A DNA stretch of 20,656 nucleotides. Source: an uncultured Faecalibacterium sp. Its GTDB lineage: Bacteria > Bacillota > Clostridia > Oscillospirales > Ruminococcaceae. Position numbers and translations under genes: made by a program. Where the stretch lies: the NCBI GenBank assembly GCA_900540455.1, contig UQGD01000035.1:1-20656 (forward strand). Direction: 5' to 3'. Position 1 is the stretch's first letter, and every line of letters begins with the position of its first letter. The notes beneath the pieces are model-generated. The model searched no databases. It was not told the origin of the DNA and was given only the letters and a program-made list of their open reading frames with translations. Shown here piece by piece: positions 5,496 to 11,989 of this stretch.

Positions 5496-6059
5496 TCAGC
5501 GGTGTCCCAGCATCCGGTGCAGCCGCGGCTGCCAGATCAGCCGATAGATCCGCAGCAGGTTCAGCAGCGCCTTATCGTACAGCACAAAGGCCACATTGCC
5601 CAATACCAAGGTGGTAACAGCCATCGCAGCTTCTGCCGCCGCCAGGGCTCCCTGCTCCATAGGCGGCGCCCCTGTGAGCAAGGCCAGCAGCAGGCCGTAA
5701 ATGGCCAATACTGCCAGGTTGCACAAGCACAGTTTTGCCAGCAGTTGTACGATTGCGGGGCGGATACGGTCAAGCCTCGGTTTGACCAATGGATAATACC
5801 CCAGCAGCGCAGCAAATGCCAGCGCCACCTCCCGATCCGGCACCAGCAGCAGACTCAGCAGACTGACCGCTGCATAGGCGGTCAGCGCCATACGGCTGCC
5901 GCACTCCTCCCGCACCGCAGCGATCAAAAAGCCTGCCACAGCCGGCGCAATGAATAGTAAGATCGGCAGGGCTGTGCCCAGCAGCATCACTGCAATGCAC
6001 AGCGCAGATGCCATACCGCAGTAGGCAAGCATCCAGCTTTTGCCCGGGGTGCGTTTCAT
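5496..6059 (-). CDS. Small multi-pass membrane protein, unknown function
   Basis: A 187-residue, very hydrophobic protein with about five or six membrane segments and a short basic N-terminus (MKRTPGK). The first helix pair reads CGMASALCIAVMLLG and PILLFIAPAVAGFLI, and the C-terminus is basic (WQPRLHRMLGHR). The size and the start, a basic end followed by GMASALCIAVML, recall small ECF-transporter S-component-like or similar uncharacterised membrane proteins of clostridia, but no substrate motif is recognisable. The ATG at 6059 overlaps the upstream gene's stop in an ATGA, so the two are translationally coupled; an in-frame start at 6071 is not needed. Pairing with the DUF5685-like gene suggests a shared task. 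Function unknown. Confidence 0.75.
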   Translation of the reverse strand: MKRTPGKSWMLAYCGMASALCIAVMLLGTALPILLFIAPAVAGFLIAAVREECGSRMALTAYAAVSLLSLLLVPDREVALAFAALLGYYPLVKPRLDRIRPAIVQLLAKLCLCNLAVLAIYGLLLALLTGAPPMEQGALAAAEAAMAVTTLVLGNVAFVLYDKALLNLLRIYRLIWQPRLHRMLGHR

Positions 6060-6925
6060 GGCAGTTCCCAACGTACCGCCGCCCCTTCCTGCTCCAGGGG
6101 ATCCACCGAATGGCGAAGCCCCAGGATCATGATATTATCCAACAAGGTGCGGTTGAGCTTTACGTCCAGCAAGCCATAGGCCCGCACCAGGTCATTGGCT
6201 GCTGCCAGCGCCTGGCGGCGGGCATTCTCCCGGGCCGCTTCCCGGCTGGACAGGCCATTGACGATGAACACATTGTAGCGGCCAATGCTGCGGTCCAGCT
6301 CAAAGCGCTCCGCTTTATCCATCAGGTAGAATGCACGCCCGATGCAGCTGCCGATATAGCGCATACTTTTGCGCTGTACGGGGTCATCCGTGGCCAGTGT
6401 GGAGTACAGCGCCCCATACACATTGCTCATTGGCTCCGCTGCCACACTGTAATTCTGATTGCACAGCTCCATTTGGACCGCTGCCTGGGCCTGTTCCTGC
6501 ATAAAAATGCGCTCCAAGGCCGGGTTCTCCTGCACCGCTTTTTCGTACGCCCGCCGCAGCAGGAGCCGGTCCAGCCCACGGCGCAGCCGCTGTCCCAGCT
6601 CCAGCTCGGTCCATTTCCGGTCCTGGAAGCGATGCCACGCCATCATCACTTCCACCTGTGCTGCCAGTCGGATGCCCTGGGTCTGGCACATCACGGTTTT
6701 CCAGCACAGAGTGCCGGGCAGCCGTGCCCGTTTGCAGGTGGCCGTGCGGCCTGCCAAACTATCGGCCAGCAATGCATACAAAACGCCATTGTGCCGCAGA
6801 TACCGGCAGGAATACAGCCCATAGCTCAAATACATCTGACGGCGCACCCCCCGCAGATACCACAGGTAGGTGTTATAATCTCGAATTGTCAACTCGGGGA
6901 GAAACGGCTGCAGCCGTCCTTCCAT
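6056..6925 (-). CDS. DUF5685-like protein, unknown function
   Basis: A 289-residue cytosolic, mainly helical and Arg-rich protein. The opening 'PFLPELTIRDYNTYLWYLRGVRRQMY' and the later 'GRAFYLMDKAERFELDRSIGRYNVFI' follow the pattern of the DUF5685 family (as I recall it: RPELxxREYxxYxxxYCGLC near the start, then LGRFxYLxDAxxDLExDxxxGxYNPF). The cysteine pair I would expect near residue 25 is replaced by YLRGV, so this looks like a diverged member. The family has no known function that I can name. The ATG at 6925 is preceded by AAAGGAAG at a good distance; the frame stays open upstream but without family similarity. It overlaps the following membrane-protein gene by 4 bases and has a plausible promoter at 6992-7020. 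Confidence 0.72.
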   Translation of the reverse strand: MEGRLQPFLPELTIRDYNTYLWYLRGVRRQMYLSYGLYSCRYLRHNGVLYALLADSLAGRTATCKRARLPGTLCWKTVMCQTQGIRLAAQVEVMMAWHRFQDRKWTELELGQRLRRGLDRLLLRRAYEKAVQENPALERIFMQEQAQAAVQMELCNQNYSVAAEPMSNVYGALYSTLATDDPVQRKSMRYIGSCIGRAFYLMDKAERFELDRSIGRYNVFIVNGLSSREAARENARRQALAAANDLVRAYGLLDVKLNRTLLDNIMILGLRHSVDPLEQEGAAVRWELP

Positions 6926-6952
6926 AGCAGACACTTCCTTTCTTTCAGGGAT

Positions 6953-6984
6953 GCAGCGTCCTGCCTGCTGCCGGCCGGACGCTG
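6953..6984 (-). other. 5' leader hairpin of the DUF5685-like gene
   Basis: CAGCGTCC (6953-6960) and GGACGCTG (6977-6984) form an 8-bp inverted repeat between the candidate promoter and the start codon. It has no T-run and may be a leader structure or operator. Confidence 0.4.
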
Positions 6985-6991
6985 TAATAGT

Positions 6992-7020
6992 AGTATAATC
7001 CATTTTGTGCCCTGGTGCAA
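6992..7020 (-). promoter_or_regulatory. Candidate sigma-A promoter for the DUF5685-like gene
   Basis: On the - strand, TTGCAC (7015-7020) and TATACT (6992-6997) are 17 bases apart, about 70 bases upstream of the start codon. The -10 matches consensus at five of six positions, the -35 at three. Confidence 0.5.
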
Positions 7021-7131
7021 CATCCAAAGCCAAACTCAGGGAAGTTTGTGCCCTTTTTTCTAATTCTGCACCCGCTCTGCACATAAAAAGAAGAGCATAC
7101 AGCCGTTATTTTCCTTGCTGCGTTCCACTGC

Positions 7132-7151
7132 AAAATTACCTGTGTAATTTT
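7132..7151. promoter_or_regulatory. Perfect AT-rich 8-4-8 dyad, possible operator
   Basis: AAAATTAC (7132-7139), CTGT, GTAATTTT (7144-7151) is a perfect inverted repeat in the gap between the methyltransferase terminator and the DUF5685-like gene. Its form is that of a dimeric repressor site, but it lies over 100 bases upstream of the candidate promoter, so its role is open. Confidence 0.35.
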
Positions 7152-7154
7152 AGC

Positions 7155-7190
7155 AAAAACCGCCGCAGCCTTTTAGCGGGCTGCGGCGGT
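7155..7190 (-). terminator. Intrinsic terminator of the RNA methyltransferase gene
   Basis: On the - strand a 12-bp GC-rich stem (ACCGCCGCAGCC at 7190-7179, GGCTGCGGCGGT at 7170-7159) encloses an 8-base loop and is followed by a run of Ts (7159-7155). It sits just past the stop codon at 7196. Confidence 0.92.
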
Positions 7191-7195
7191 CGGTA

Positions 7196-8401
7196 TCAGC
7201 GCTCTTCCGGGCGGCGGGGGGCAGTGCGGCGGCCATCAAAGCCCTTTTGGGGCATGGGCTTGGCCGGGCGTTTGGCACCCGGTGCCTCGTAATACATATA
7301 CAGCTGGCAGGGGATCATGCCATTGTACATCTTGCGGCGCTTTGCAGCACGCTTGCCGTAATGGGCCTCAAAATCCATATCAGCAGTGATCGCATACAGA
7401 CCTGCACAGGGATGCTCCTGCATCTGGCGGCCCAGGGTGCGGGCCAGCTGTGCAGCGCCTTCAATGGTGCTCATCCGCTCACCATAGGGAGGGTTGGTCA
7501 GCACGATCGCCTCCGGGCGGGCAATAAAGTCCGCCACATCGGCCACCTCAAAACGGCAGCGTTTTTCCACACCGGCCAGTTTTGCGTTGGCATTGGCCAG
7601 CGCCACCGCAGCAGGGTCGATATCATAGCCCACTGCCTCAAAACCAGCGTCCAGCTTAGCCTCCGCCAATGCCTTCTGGCGCTGCTCTGCCCAGACCGAA
7701 GCAGGTACAAAGGCATAGCGCTCTGCGGCAAAGCGGCGCTTGAGGCCCGGCGCAATGTTCAGAGCCTTTTGAGCCGCTTCGATCAGCAGTGTGCCGCTGC
7801 CGCAGAAGGGGTCCTGCACAAAGCTATCCCGGCGCACACGTCCCAGATCTGCGATGGTGGCGGCCAGTGTCTCGCGGATGGGGGCTTCCATGGCGTTGCG
7901 GCGGTAGCCCCGCTTATACAGACCTTCGCCGGTGGTATCCAGCAGCAGCTCACAGCGGTTTTTGCGCAGCATAAAGCGGATGCGGTACTCGGTGCCGGTC
8001 TCCGGCAGGGAGTTGACCCGATGTCCCCGCATCAGCCGCTTGACCACCGCTTTTTTCAGGATGCTCTGGCAGGCGGGCACGCTGGACAGCTGGCTGTCCA
8101 GCGAAGAACCCGTGACCGGGAACGCAGCGTCCGCAGGCAGAAGCTCCTCCCAAGGGACATTGTATGCCCCGTCAAACAACTCGTCAAAGGTGGAAGCCGG
8201 GTAGCTTGCCAGCAGCAGCATCACCCTTTCCACCGTGCGCAGATTCAGGTTGGCTGCGGCGATCATCTCCGCACCGCCCCGGAACGCCAGCCGTCCGTCG
8301 CTGACACGGATATCCTCTGCGCCCAGGCGGCGCAGCTCAAAGCTGGCGGTGGACTCACACCCAAAAAAACAGGGGGCGATCAATTCATACTTTGCGGGCA
8401 T
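7196..8401 (-). CDS. THUMP-domain class I SAM-dependent RNA methyltransferase (RlmL/YpsC family)
   Basis: A 401-residue enzyme expected to methylate a guanine in 23S rRNA (the family includes E. coli RlmL, m2G2445, and B. subtilis YpsC). The N-terminal part (about 1-160) is the ferredoxin-like plus THUMP RNA-binding region. The catalytic domain follows, with KRGYR (163-167), the SAM-binding motif DPFCGSGT (197-204), the acidic motif GYDIDP (258-263) and the catalytic TNPPYGER (302-309). The tail from about 372 is Pro/Arg-rich and basic, which suggests extra RNA contact. The ATG at 8401 (MPAKYELIAPC) is chosen because AAAGGAA precedes it and family similarity starts there. It is a single methyltransferase unit without the second domain of E. 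coli RlmL. The exact target base is inferred from family. Confidence 0.9.
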   Translation of the reverse strand: MPAKYELIAPCFFGCESTASFELRRLGAEDIRVSDGRLAFRGGAEMIAAANLNLRTVERVMLLLASYPASTFDELFDGAYNVPWEELLPADAAFPVTGSSLDSQLSSVPACQSILKKAVVKRLMRGHRVNSLPETGTEYRIRFMLRKNRCELLLDTTGEGLYKRGYRRNAMEAPIRETLAATIADLGRVRRDSFVQDPFCGSGTLLIEAAQKALNIAPGLKRRFAAERYAFVPASVWAEQRQKALAEAKLDAGFEAVGYDIDPAAVALANANAKLAGVEKRCRFEVADVADFIARPEAIVLTNPPYGERMSTIEGAAQLARTLGRQMQEHPCAGLYAITADMDFEAHYGKRAAKRRKMYNGMIPCQLYMYYEAPGAKRPAKPMPQKGFDGRRTAPRRPEER

Positions 8402-8438
8402 TTTGTATTCCTTTCTGTTCTTACAAACGCATAAAGCC

Positions 8439-8499
8439 AAAAAACAGAGCCTATCCCCTGGCCAGGCGGAGTATTCCCTCCCCTTGTACCGGGACAGGC
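8439..8499 (-). terminator. Probable long-stem terminator of the divIC-yabR unit
   Basis: On the - strand GCCTGTCCC (8499-8491) pairs with GGGATAGGC (8457-8449), with one G-T pair, around a loop holding a small GGAG/CTCC hairpin. It is followed by TCTG and six Ts (8444-8439). The long loop makes it less certain than the other terminators here. Confidence 0.5.
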
Positions 8500-8523
8500 C
8501 CTTGGTGTGCTGTGTACTGCCGT

Positions 8524-9018
8524 TCAGCGGCCGCCGCGGCGGCTGCGGGGTGCATAGCCGCCGCCCCGACGACGGTTGGTCTCGTGGTCCAGATCCGCCA
8601 TCTTCTCCTCGCTTTGGCTCTTAAAACGGCTCATCATATCCTCAAAGCTCATGTTATCGGATCTTGCCGGTGCTTTGGGCTGCCAAACACGGGGCTTGGA
8701 TTCCGCTGCCCGTGCTCGGGGGCGTCCTGCATCCCGGGGAGCGCCAGCGCCGCCCTTGGGGCTGCGCTCAGGGCGGGCAGGCCGGGGCTGCAGCCGCTTC
8801 ATGGACAATGCGATCTTTCCGTCCGGCGCGGTCTGGATGACCTGCACCTTTACCTCGTCCCCTTCATGCAGCACCGCCGCAAGGTCCTGCACAAACTCAT
8901 GGGACACCTCGGAGATGTGGACCATGCCCACACGCCCCTCCGGGAGGCTGACAAACGCACCAAAGGGGCGCACGCCGGTGACGCGGCCCTCAAAAATATT
9001 CCCTACCTCAATCGCCAA
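8524..9018 (-). CDS. yabR: S1-domain RNA-binding protein YabR
   Basis: A 164-residue protein with one S1 RNA-binding domain at about 3-76 (IEVGNIFEGRVTGVRPFGAFV, then VGMVHISEVS and GKIALSMKR). A long, very basic and probably disordered tail (Arg/Pro/Gly/Ala-rich) follows and ends in RRGGR. Single-S1 proteins of this type bind RNA or ribosomes; the precise role of YabR is not established. The best start is a TTG at 9018, because AAGGAG (9027-9032) is 8 bases upstream; another TTG at 9024 is only 2 bases from it. The reading then begins (M)AIEVGN, as in relatives. It follows divIC by 37 bases, matching the B. subtilis order divIC-yabR. Confidence 0.87.
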   Translation of the reverse strand: MAIEVGNIFEGRVTGVRPFGAFVSLPEGRVGMVHISEVSHEFVQDLAAVLHEGDEVKVQVIQTAPDGKIALSMKRLQPRPARPERSPKGGAGAPRDAGRPRARAAESKPRVWQPKAPARSDNMSFEDMMSRFKSQSEEKMADLDHETNRRRGGGYAPRSRRGGR

Positions 9019-9055
9019 AACCAATACTCCTTGTCAATCTTTGGTCGTGGAAGGA

Positions 9056-9361
9056 TCAGTTGCCGGACACATCCACAAAAATGCGCTCATTGGGCGCAGC
9101 GTAGTTGTAAGAGTCACGGGCGACCCACTCGGTCATCTCATCCGAGCTGCCGCCAAGGATGCGCTGCATCTCTTCATTGGCCGCCTGCTGTTGGGCGATC
9201 TGCTCCTGAAGGGTCTGCAGCTCTGCACGTTTGGAGCTGATGGCCACCTGATTGGAAATATACGCCGCCAGCATGCTGAGCAAAAACAGCACGAACAGCA
9301 GCCGGAGCATCCCACGCCAAAGGGTGGTGCTCTTCCGGTTTTTGCGGGTAGATGTTGCCAT
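9056..9361 (-). CDS. divIC: Septum formation initiator DivIC/FtsB family
   Basis: A 101-residue bitopic cell-division protein. A basic cytoplasmic N-terminus (MATSTRKNRK) is followed by one membrane helix (about 20-36), a coiled coil (about 40-68, KRAELQTLQEQIAQQQAANEEMQRIL) and a short external tail with WVARDSYNYAAPNERIF, typical of the family. DivIC partners FtsL at the division septum and is normally needed in growing cells. The ATG at 9361 is chosen for the family-like start; the ribosome binding site is weak. It lies between yabQ and yabR as in other Firmicutes. Because yabPQ look sporulation-controlled, a promoter inside the yabQ end (9450-9479) probably supplies its vegetative expression. 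Confidence 0.9.
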   Translation of the reverse strand: MATSTRKNRKSTTLWRGMLRLLFVLFLLSMLAAYISNQVAISSKRAELQTLQEQIAQQQAANEEMQRILGGSSDEMTEWVARDSYNYAAPNERIFVDVSGN

Positions 9362-9380
9362 GTTCCTACGGCCCTGCCTC

Positions 9381-9899
9381 TCACATTGATGGGGGCAGCG
9401 CAGAAGTGCCGGGGGGATGCCCCGCCGCATCGCATACTGCCACGTTTGAATTATACAACATCTTCGGCTGGTTTTGCAAGTTCTTTTTCTGTTTTTTCAA
9501 AACTCTTTTCACGTTCCGGCGTTCTTTGGCTCGTTCTGCCCGCTCCCTGCGCCTCTGGCGCCGCTTCTGTCTTTGGCCCGCTGCCCATCTTGCCGCCTGC
9601 ACCAGCGGCCAGGCCAGGACAGCCCGCACCGCCGCCGCCAGAGGTCCCAGTATCCCTTGCACTGCCAGCACACCGACCACCGCCGCCGCCAGCATATACC
9701 AGCGCAGCTGTCCCCCAAAGCTTTGCCCTGCGGCATACCCCTGCACCAGGATCAGCACCACCCCCACCAGGGCCACATCCGGCAGCAGAGCCTGTTTTTT
9801 CTTCAGCGGAGCCAGTACCCGCAGACCGCCCGCTGCCGCCCCCAGCAACAGACAGGCAGCCGCCTCCTGTGCTGCCTGCTGCGGGCTGACCAGCCCCAT
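9381..9899 (-). CDS. yabQ: Sporulation membrane protein YabQ
   Basis: A 172-residue protein with several N-terminal membrane segments: SPQQAAQEAAACLLLGAAAGGLRVL, DVALVGVVLILVQGYAAG and RWYMLAAAVVGVLAVQGILG. An extremely basic region (about 110-145, RQKRRQRRRERAERAKERR) and a polar tail follow. YabQ is a membrane protein needed for spore cortex formation in B. subtilis. Here it is identified mainly by topology and its fixed place between yabP and divIC; sequence conservation in this family is low. The ATG at 9899 shares one base with the yabP stop (TGATG), so the two are coupled. The last 20 or so codons overlap the proposed divIC promoter. Confidence 0.78.
   Translation of the reverse strand: MGLVSPQQAAQEAAACLLLGAAAGGLRVLAPLKKKQALLPDVALVGVVLILVQGYAAGQSFGGQLRWYMLAAAVVGVLAVQGILGPLAAAVRAVLAWPLVQAARWAAGQRQKRRQRRRERAERAKERRNVKRVLKKQKKNLQNQPKMLYNSNVAVCDAAGHPPGTSALPPSM
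9450..9479 (-). promoter_or_regulatory. Sigma-A-type promoter inside yabQ, for divIC-yabR
   Basis: On the - strand TTGCAA (9474-9479) and a perfect TATAAT (9450-9455) are 18 bases apart, within the 3' coding end of yabQ and about 90 bases upstream of the divIC start. It would allow divIC and yabR to be expressed in growing cells independently of yabPQ. Confidence 0.65.
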
Positions 9900-10186
9900 C
9901 AACCGCCCATCAGACGGCGCAGCAGGCCGCCCGGGGTGCGGGGTTCGGTATATTCAAGCGCATCCAACCGTCCTGCAAGCCGCACCTCACCTGCATCCAG
10001 ATCCAGTGAAACCACGCTCAGCCCGGAGCCTGCCAGGTGCAGGATCCCCTTTACCGTCTCGATGGCTGCCCCATCCTCATCACAGCGCAGCACTCTGCGC
10101 ACCCCTGTCACTGTCAGACGGCTGCGGCTTTCCAGGATCAGATCCTGCGCCGGCCCAGAGGACACGGTCTGGCTTTGTTTTTCCAT
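9899..10186 (-). CDS. yabP: Sporulation protein YabP
   Basis: A 95-residue protein of the YabP/YqfC family. The line DLILESRSRLTVTGVRRVLRCDED, then IETVKGILHLAGSGLSVVSLDLDAGEVRLAGRLDALEY, follows the family pattern closely. In B. subtilis yabP is a mother-cell (sigma-E) gene involved in spore formation. The ATG at 10186 is 7 bases after AAAGGAG. The frame is open for some 60 codons further upstream, but those codons read through a terminator and have no family similarity. It is preceded by a terminator (10311-10351) and a sigma-E-like promoter (10280-10308), and coupled to yabQ. The gene looks intact even though Faecalibacterium is considered asporogenous. Confidence 0.88.
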   Translation of the reverse strand: MEKQSQTVSSGPAQDLILESRSRLTVTGVRRVLRCDEDGAAIETVKGILHLAGSGLSVVSLDLDAGEVRLAGRLDALEYTEPRTPGGLLRRLMGG

Positions 10187-10279
10187 GCTGCATCTCCTTT
10201 TGCCCTGTGTCCGCTTTTTTTGCGGTACAAACTGCTTGCTCCCATCCGGCTGCTTGCCGCAGCCGCCCATTCCACCAGC

Positions 10280-10308
10280 ATTGTATGGGGCGCTGGAGAC
10301 AAATATGC
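10280..10308 (-). promoter_or_regulatory. Sigma-E-like sporulation promoter before yabP
   Basis: On the - strand GCATATT (10302-10308) and CATACAAT (10280-10287) are separated by 14 bases. This agrees well with the B. subtilis sigma-E pattern as I know it (-35 KMATATT, 14-15 bases, -10 CATACANT). It lies between the terminator after rqcP and the yabP start, about 90 bases upstream. B. subtilis yabP is itself a sigma-E gene. Confidence 0.6.
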
Positions 10309-10310
10309 GC

Positions 10311-10351
10311 AAAAATGCCCGTCCGGCGCTTAAACAGCACCAGACGGGCAT
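10311..10351 (-). terminator. Intrinsic terminator after rqcP
   Basis: On the - strand ATGCCCGTCTGG and CCGGACGGGCAT form a 12-bp stem with one G-T pair, followed by TTTTT (10315-10311). It lies just past the rqcP stop codon and insulates yabP from hup-rqcP transcription. Confidence 0.9.
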
Positions 10352-10359
10352 CAAAAGGG

Positions 10360-10605
10360 TCATTCCGGCAGGATCTCGTACATTTCCCGTGCCACATCTT
10401 TGGTACGGGGTTCCACATCCGACAGCACCCGCACCTTGATGGGCCGGTTGCCAAAGGTAACTTCGATCACATCGCCTGCGGCGACGGCCTGGCTGGCCTT
10501 TGCCACCTTGCCGTTGATCAGGATGCGGCCTGCATCTGCCACCTCATTGGCAACAGTGCGGCGCTTGATCAGCCGCGAGACCTTTAAGTATTTGTCCAGA
10601 CGCAT
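10360..10605 (-). CDS. rqcP: S4-domain RNA-binding protein RqcP (YabO/HslR family)
   Basis: An 81-residue protein consisting of a single S4 RNA-binding domain (MRLDKYLKVSRLIKRRTVANE, then GRILINGKVAKASQAVAAGDVIEV). The B. subtilis homologue YabO, now RqcP, binds the 50S subunit with peptidyl-tRNA and supports C-terminal alanine tailing of stalled peptides in ribosome quality control; E. coli Hsp15 is related. The ATG at 10605 follows GGAGGG by 9 bases. It sits between hup and yabP, as in many Clostridia. Each side carries a terminator, so it is probably expressed by partial readthrough from hup. No promoter of its own was identified. Confidence 0.9.
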   Translation of the reverse strand: MRLDKYLKVSRLIKRRTVANEVADAGRILINGKVAKASQAVAAGDVIEVTFGNRPIKVRVLSDVEPRTKDVAREMYEILPE

Positions 10606-10638
10606 CGCAGGGTTCCCTCCTCTTGCTCCTTTTGCATC

Positions 10639-10667
10639 AAAAATGCCGGGGCATCACTGACCCCGGC
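10639..10667 (-). terminator. Intrinsic terminator between hup and rqcP
   Basis: On the - strand GCCGGGG (10667-10661) pairs with CCCCGGC (10651-10645) around a 9-base loop, followed by A and five Ts (10643-10639). It probably lowers expression of rqcP relative to the abundant HU protein. Confidence 0.85.
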
Positions 10668-10702
10668 GGCTTTCCGATCTGCGGTATCCGGTCAGCTGTT
10701 GA

Positions 10703-10972
10703 TCACAGGCTGTCCTTCAGTGCCTTGCCCGGCTTGAACACGATGCTGCGGGATGCAGCAATGGTGATGGGCTCACGGGTGCGGGGGTTGATGCCCTGGC
10801 GCTCTGCGCGCTCACGCACCTCAAAGGTGCCAAAACCGGAAATGCTGATTTTCTCCCCTTCGGTCAGGGCATTGGCCAGCGCATCAAAAGCGGCGTTCAC
10901 AGCCAGCTCAGCATTCTTCTTGCTCATCTCGGTGTTTGCGGCGACCTGTGCGATCAGATCTGTCTTGGTCAT
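10703..10972 (-). CDS. hup: HU-family DNA-binding protein
   Basis: An 89-residue nucleoid protein of standard HU length. It starts MTKTDLIAQVAANTEMSKKNAE, has the signature GFGTFEVRERAERQGINPRT at about 45-65 with the DNA-intercalating INP motif, and ends with IVFKPGKALKD. It binds and bends DNA without sequence specificity as a dimer. The ATG at 10972 is chosen because GGAGG (10983-10987) is 8 bases upstream; the ATG at 10987 lies inside that ribosome binding site. Its place between mazG and rqcP is conserved in Clostridia. A terminator follows. No clear promoter was found in the 92 bases before it. Confidence 0.95.
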   Translation of the reverse strand: MTKTDLIAQVAANTEMSKKNAELAVNAAFDALANALTEGEKISISGFGTFEVRERAERQGINPRTREPITIAASRSIVFKPGKALKDSL

Positions 10973-11064
10973 AATTCGGTCCTCCATGTTTGTATCGGTT
11001 GATTTTTTAGGTTGGATTGCATTTTTATCGGAACAGGCTCTTTTACAGCCTGGTGACCGCTTGG

Positions 11065-11769
11065 TCAGGTTTTATCTTTCAGTTCCCGGCAGTAACGCTG
11101 CGCAGCAAAGGTCAAAGCCTCCTCTGCATCCACTCCCGCCAGGCGCATCGCATCGGCTGCCGCCAACAGCAGTTCTCCCGCTGCCTGCAAAGCTGCATCC
11201 GGGTCGGTGCGGGCTGCATCCCAGGCTGCCTGTGCATCTTGCAGCGCCTGTGCTGCAGCCTCCGGGCTATCGCAGCCAGCGCCGCAGCGAGCCGCTCGCT
11301 TTTGCAGTTTCTGCACCCGCATCAAGGCAGGCAGAGTGGCAGGCACTGTGTCCAGTTCATCCGCCAGGGTACGGCGTCCCTTTTCCTTATTTTTGAGCGC
11401 ATCCCAGCTATTTATACCTGGGTTTTCGGCTGCGGAGGAAGCAAACAGGTTGGGGTGACGGAACACCAGTTTCTGGCATACCTCCCGGCAGACCTGCTCA
11501 AAATCAAAATTGCCCCGTTCCTGCTCGATCACAGTGTGGAACACCACCTGCATCAGCACATCGCCCAGTTCCTCCCGGAGCATGGCCGGGTCGTCGGCGT
11601 CAATGGCTTCCAGCGCTTCGCAGGTCTCCTCCAAAAAGTTCTTCCGGATGGATGCGTGGGTCTGCACCTTATCCCATGGGCACCCTTGCTGCGGGTCCCG
11701 CAGGATCTGGATCAGCTCCACCAGATCCTCAGCCGTATAATGCTCCCGGGGGGCAAAATCCAGCATCAT
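11065..11769 (-). CDS. mazG: Nucleoside triphosphate pyrophosphohydrolase MazG
   Basis: A 234-residue all-alpha NTP pyrophosphatase that hydrolyses NTPs and dNTPs to monophosphates and diphosphate, probably a house-cleaning role. The N-terminal domain is well conserved: LRDPQQGCPWDKVQTHASI at about 23-41, the metal-binding EEtcEA at 47-52 and EELGD at 66-70, and KLVFRHPNLF at 100-109. The second MazG-like half (from about 170) is Ala-rich and diverged, as is usual. The gene is preceded by a consensus-like promoter (11801-11829). The ATG at 11769 has AAAGGTGG close upstream. B. subtilis keeps its mazG homologue (yabN) at the same place ahead of yabO. Confidence 0.93.
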   Translation of the reverse strand: MMLDFAPREHYTAEDLVELIQILRDPQQGCPWDKVQTHASIRKNFLEETCEALEAIDADDPAMLREELGDVLMQVVFHTVIEQERGNFDFEQVCREVCQKLVFRHPNLFASSAAENPGINSWDALKNKEKGRRTLADELDTVPATLPALMRVQKLQKRAARCGAGCDSPEAAAQALQDAQAAWDAARTDPDAALQAAGELLLAAADAMRLAGVDAEEALTFAAQRYCRELKDKT

Positions 11770-11800
11770 GCACACCACCTTTCCAAACCCTTGAAGTAAG

Positions 11801-11829
11801 ATTTTACCGCAGTTCCCGGCAATTTGCAA
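11801..11829 (-). promoter_or_regulatory. Sigma-A promoter of mazG
   Basis: On the - strand TTGCAA (11824-11829) and TAAAAT (11801-11806) are exactly 17 bases apart, about 32 bases upstream of the mazG start. The -10 matches at five positions and the -35 at four. Confidence 0.75.
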
Positions 11830-11873
11830 GGGTTTATGCGGATTTTCCGTCTTTTTTGCACAAAATCAAAAAC

Positions 11874-11916
11874 AAAAAACGGGCAGCGTCCCCTCCAAAG
11901 GGAAGAACGCCGCCCG
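11874..11916 (-). terminator. Intrinsic terminator of the zinc-ribbon gene
   Basis: On the - strand CGGGCGGCGT (11916-11907) pairs with ACGCTGCCCG (11889-11880), with one G-T pair and a CCCTTTGGAGGG inner part, followed by six Ts (11879-11874). It separates the zinc-ribbon gene from the mazG promoter. Confidence 0.88.
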
Positions 11917-11989
11917 CTTTGCATTGCGTTGTGTTCCTTTGCGGTGCAGCGGGGCAATACGCCCGGCATGGCCGGTCAAAGCTCTTGTT

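Noticed and set aside
7247..8434. A 395-codon + strand frame opposite the RNA methyltransferase
   Set aside because: The methyltransferase has all its motifs on the - strand; the + frame is an antisense shadow.
10187..10363. Extension of YabP upstream of 10186
   Set aside because: It reads through the rqcP terminator and the proposed promoter, and family similarity begins after 10186.
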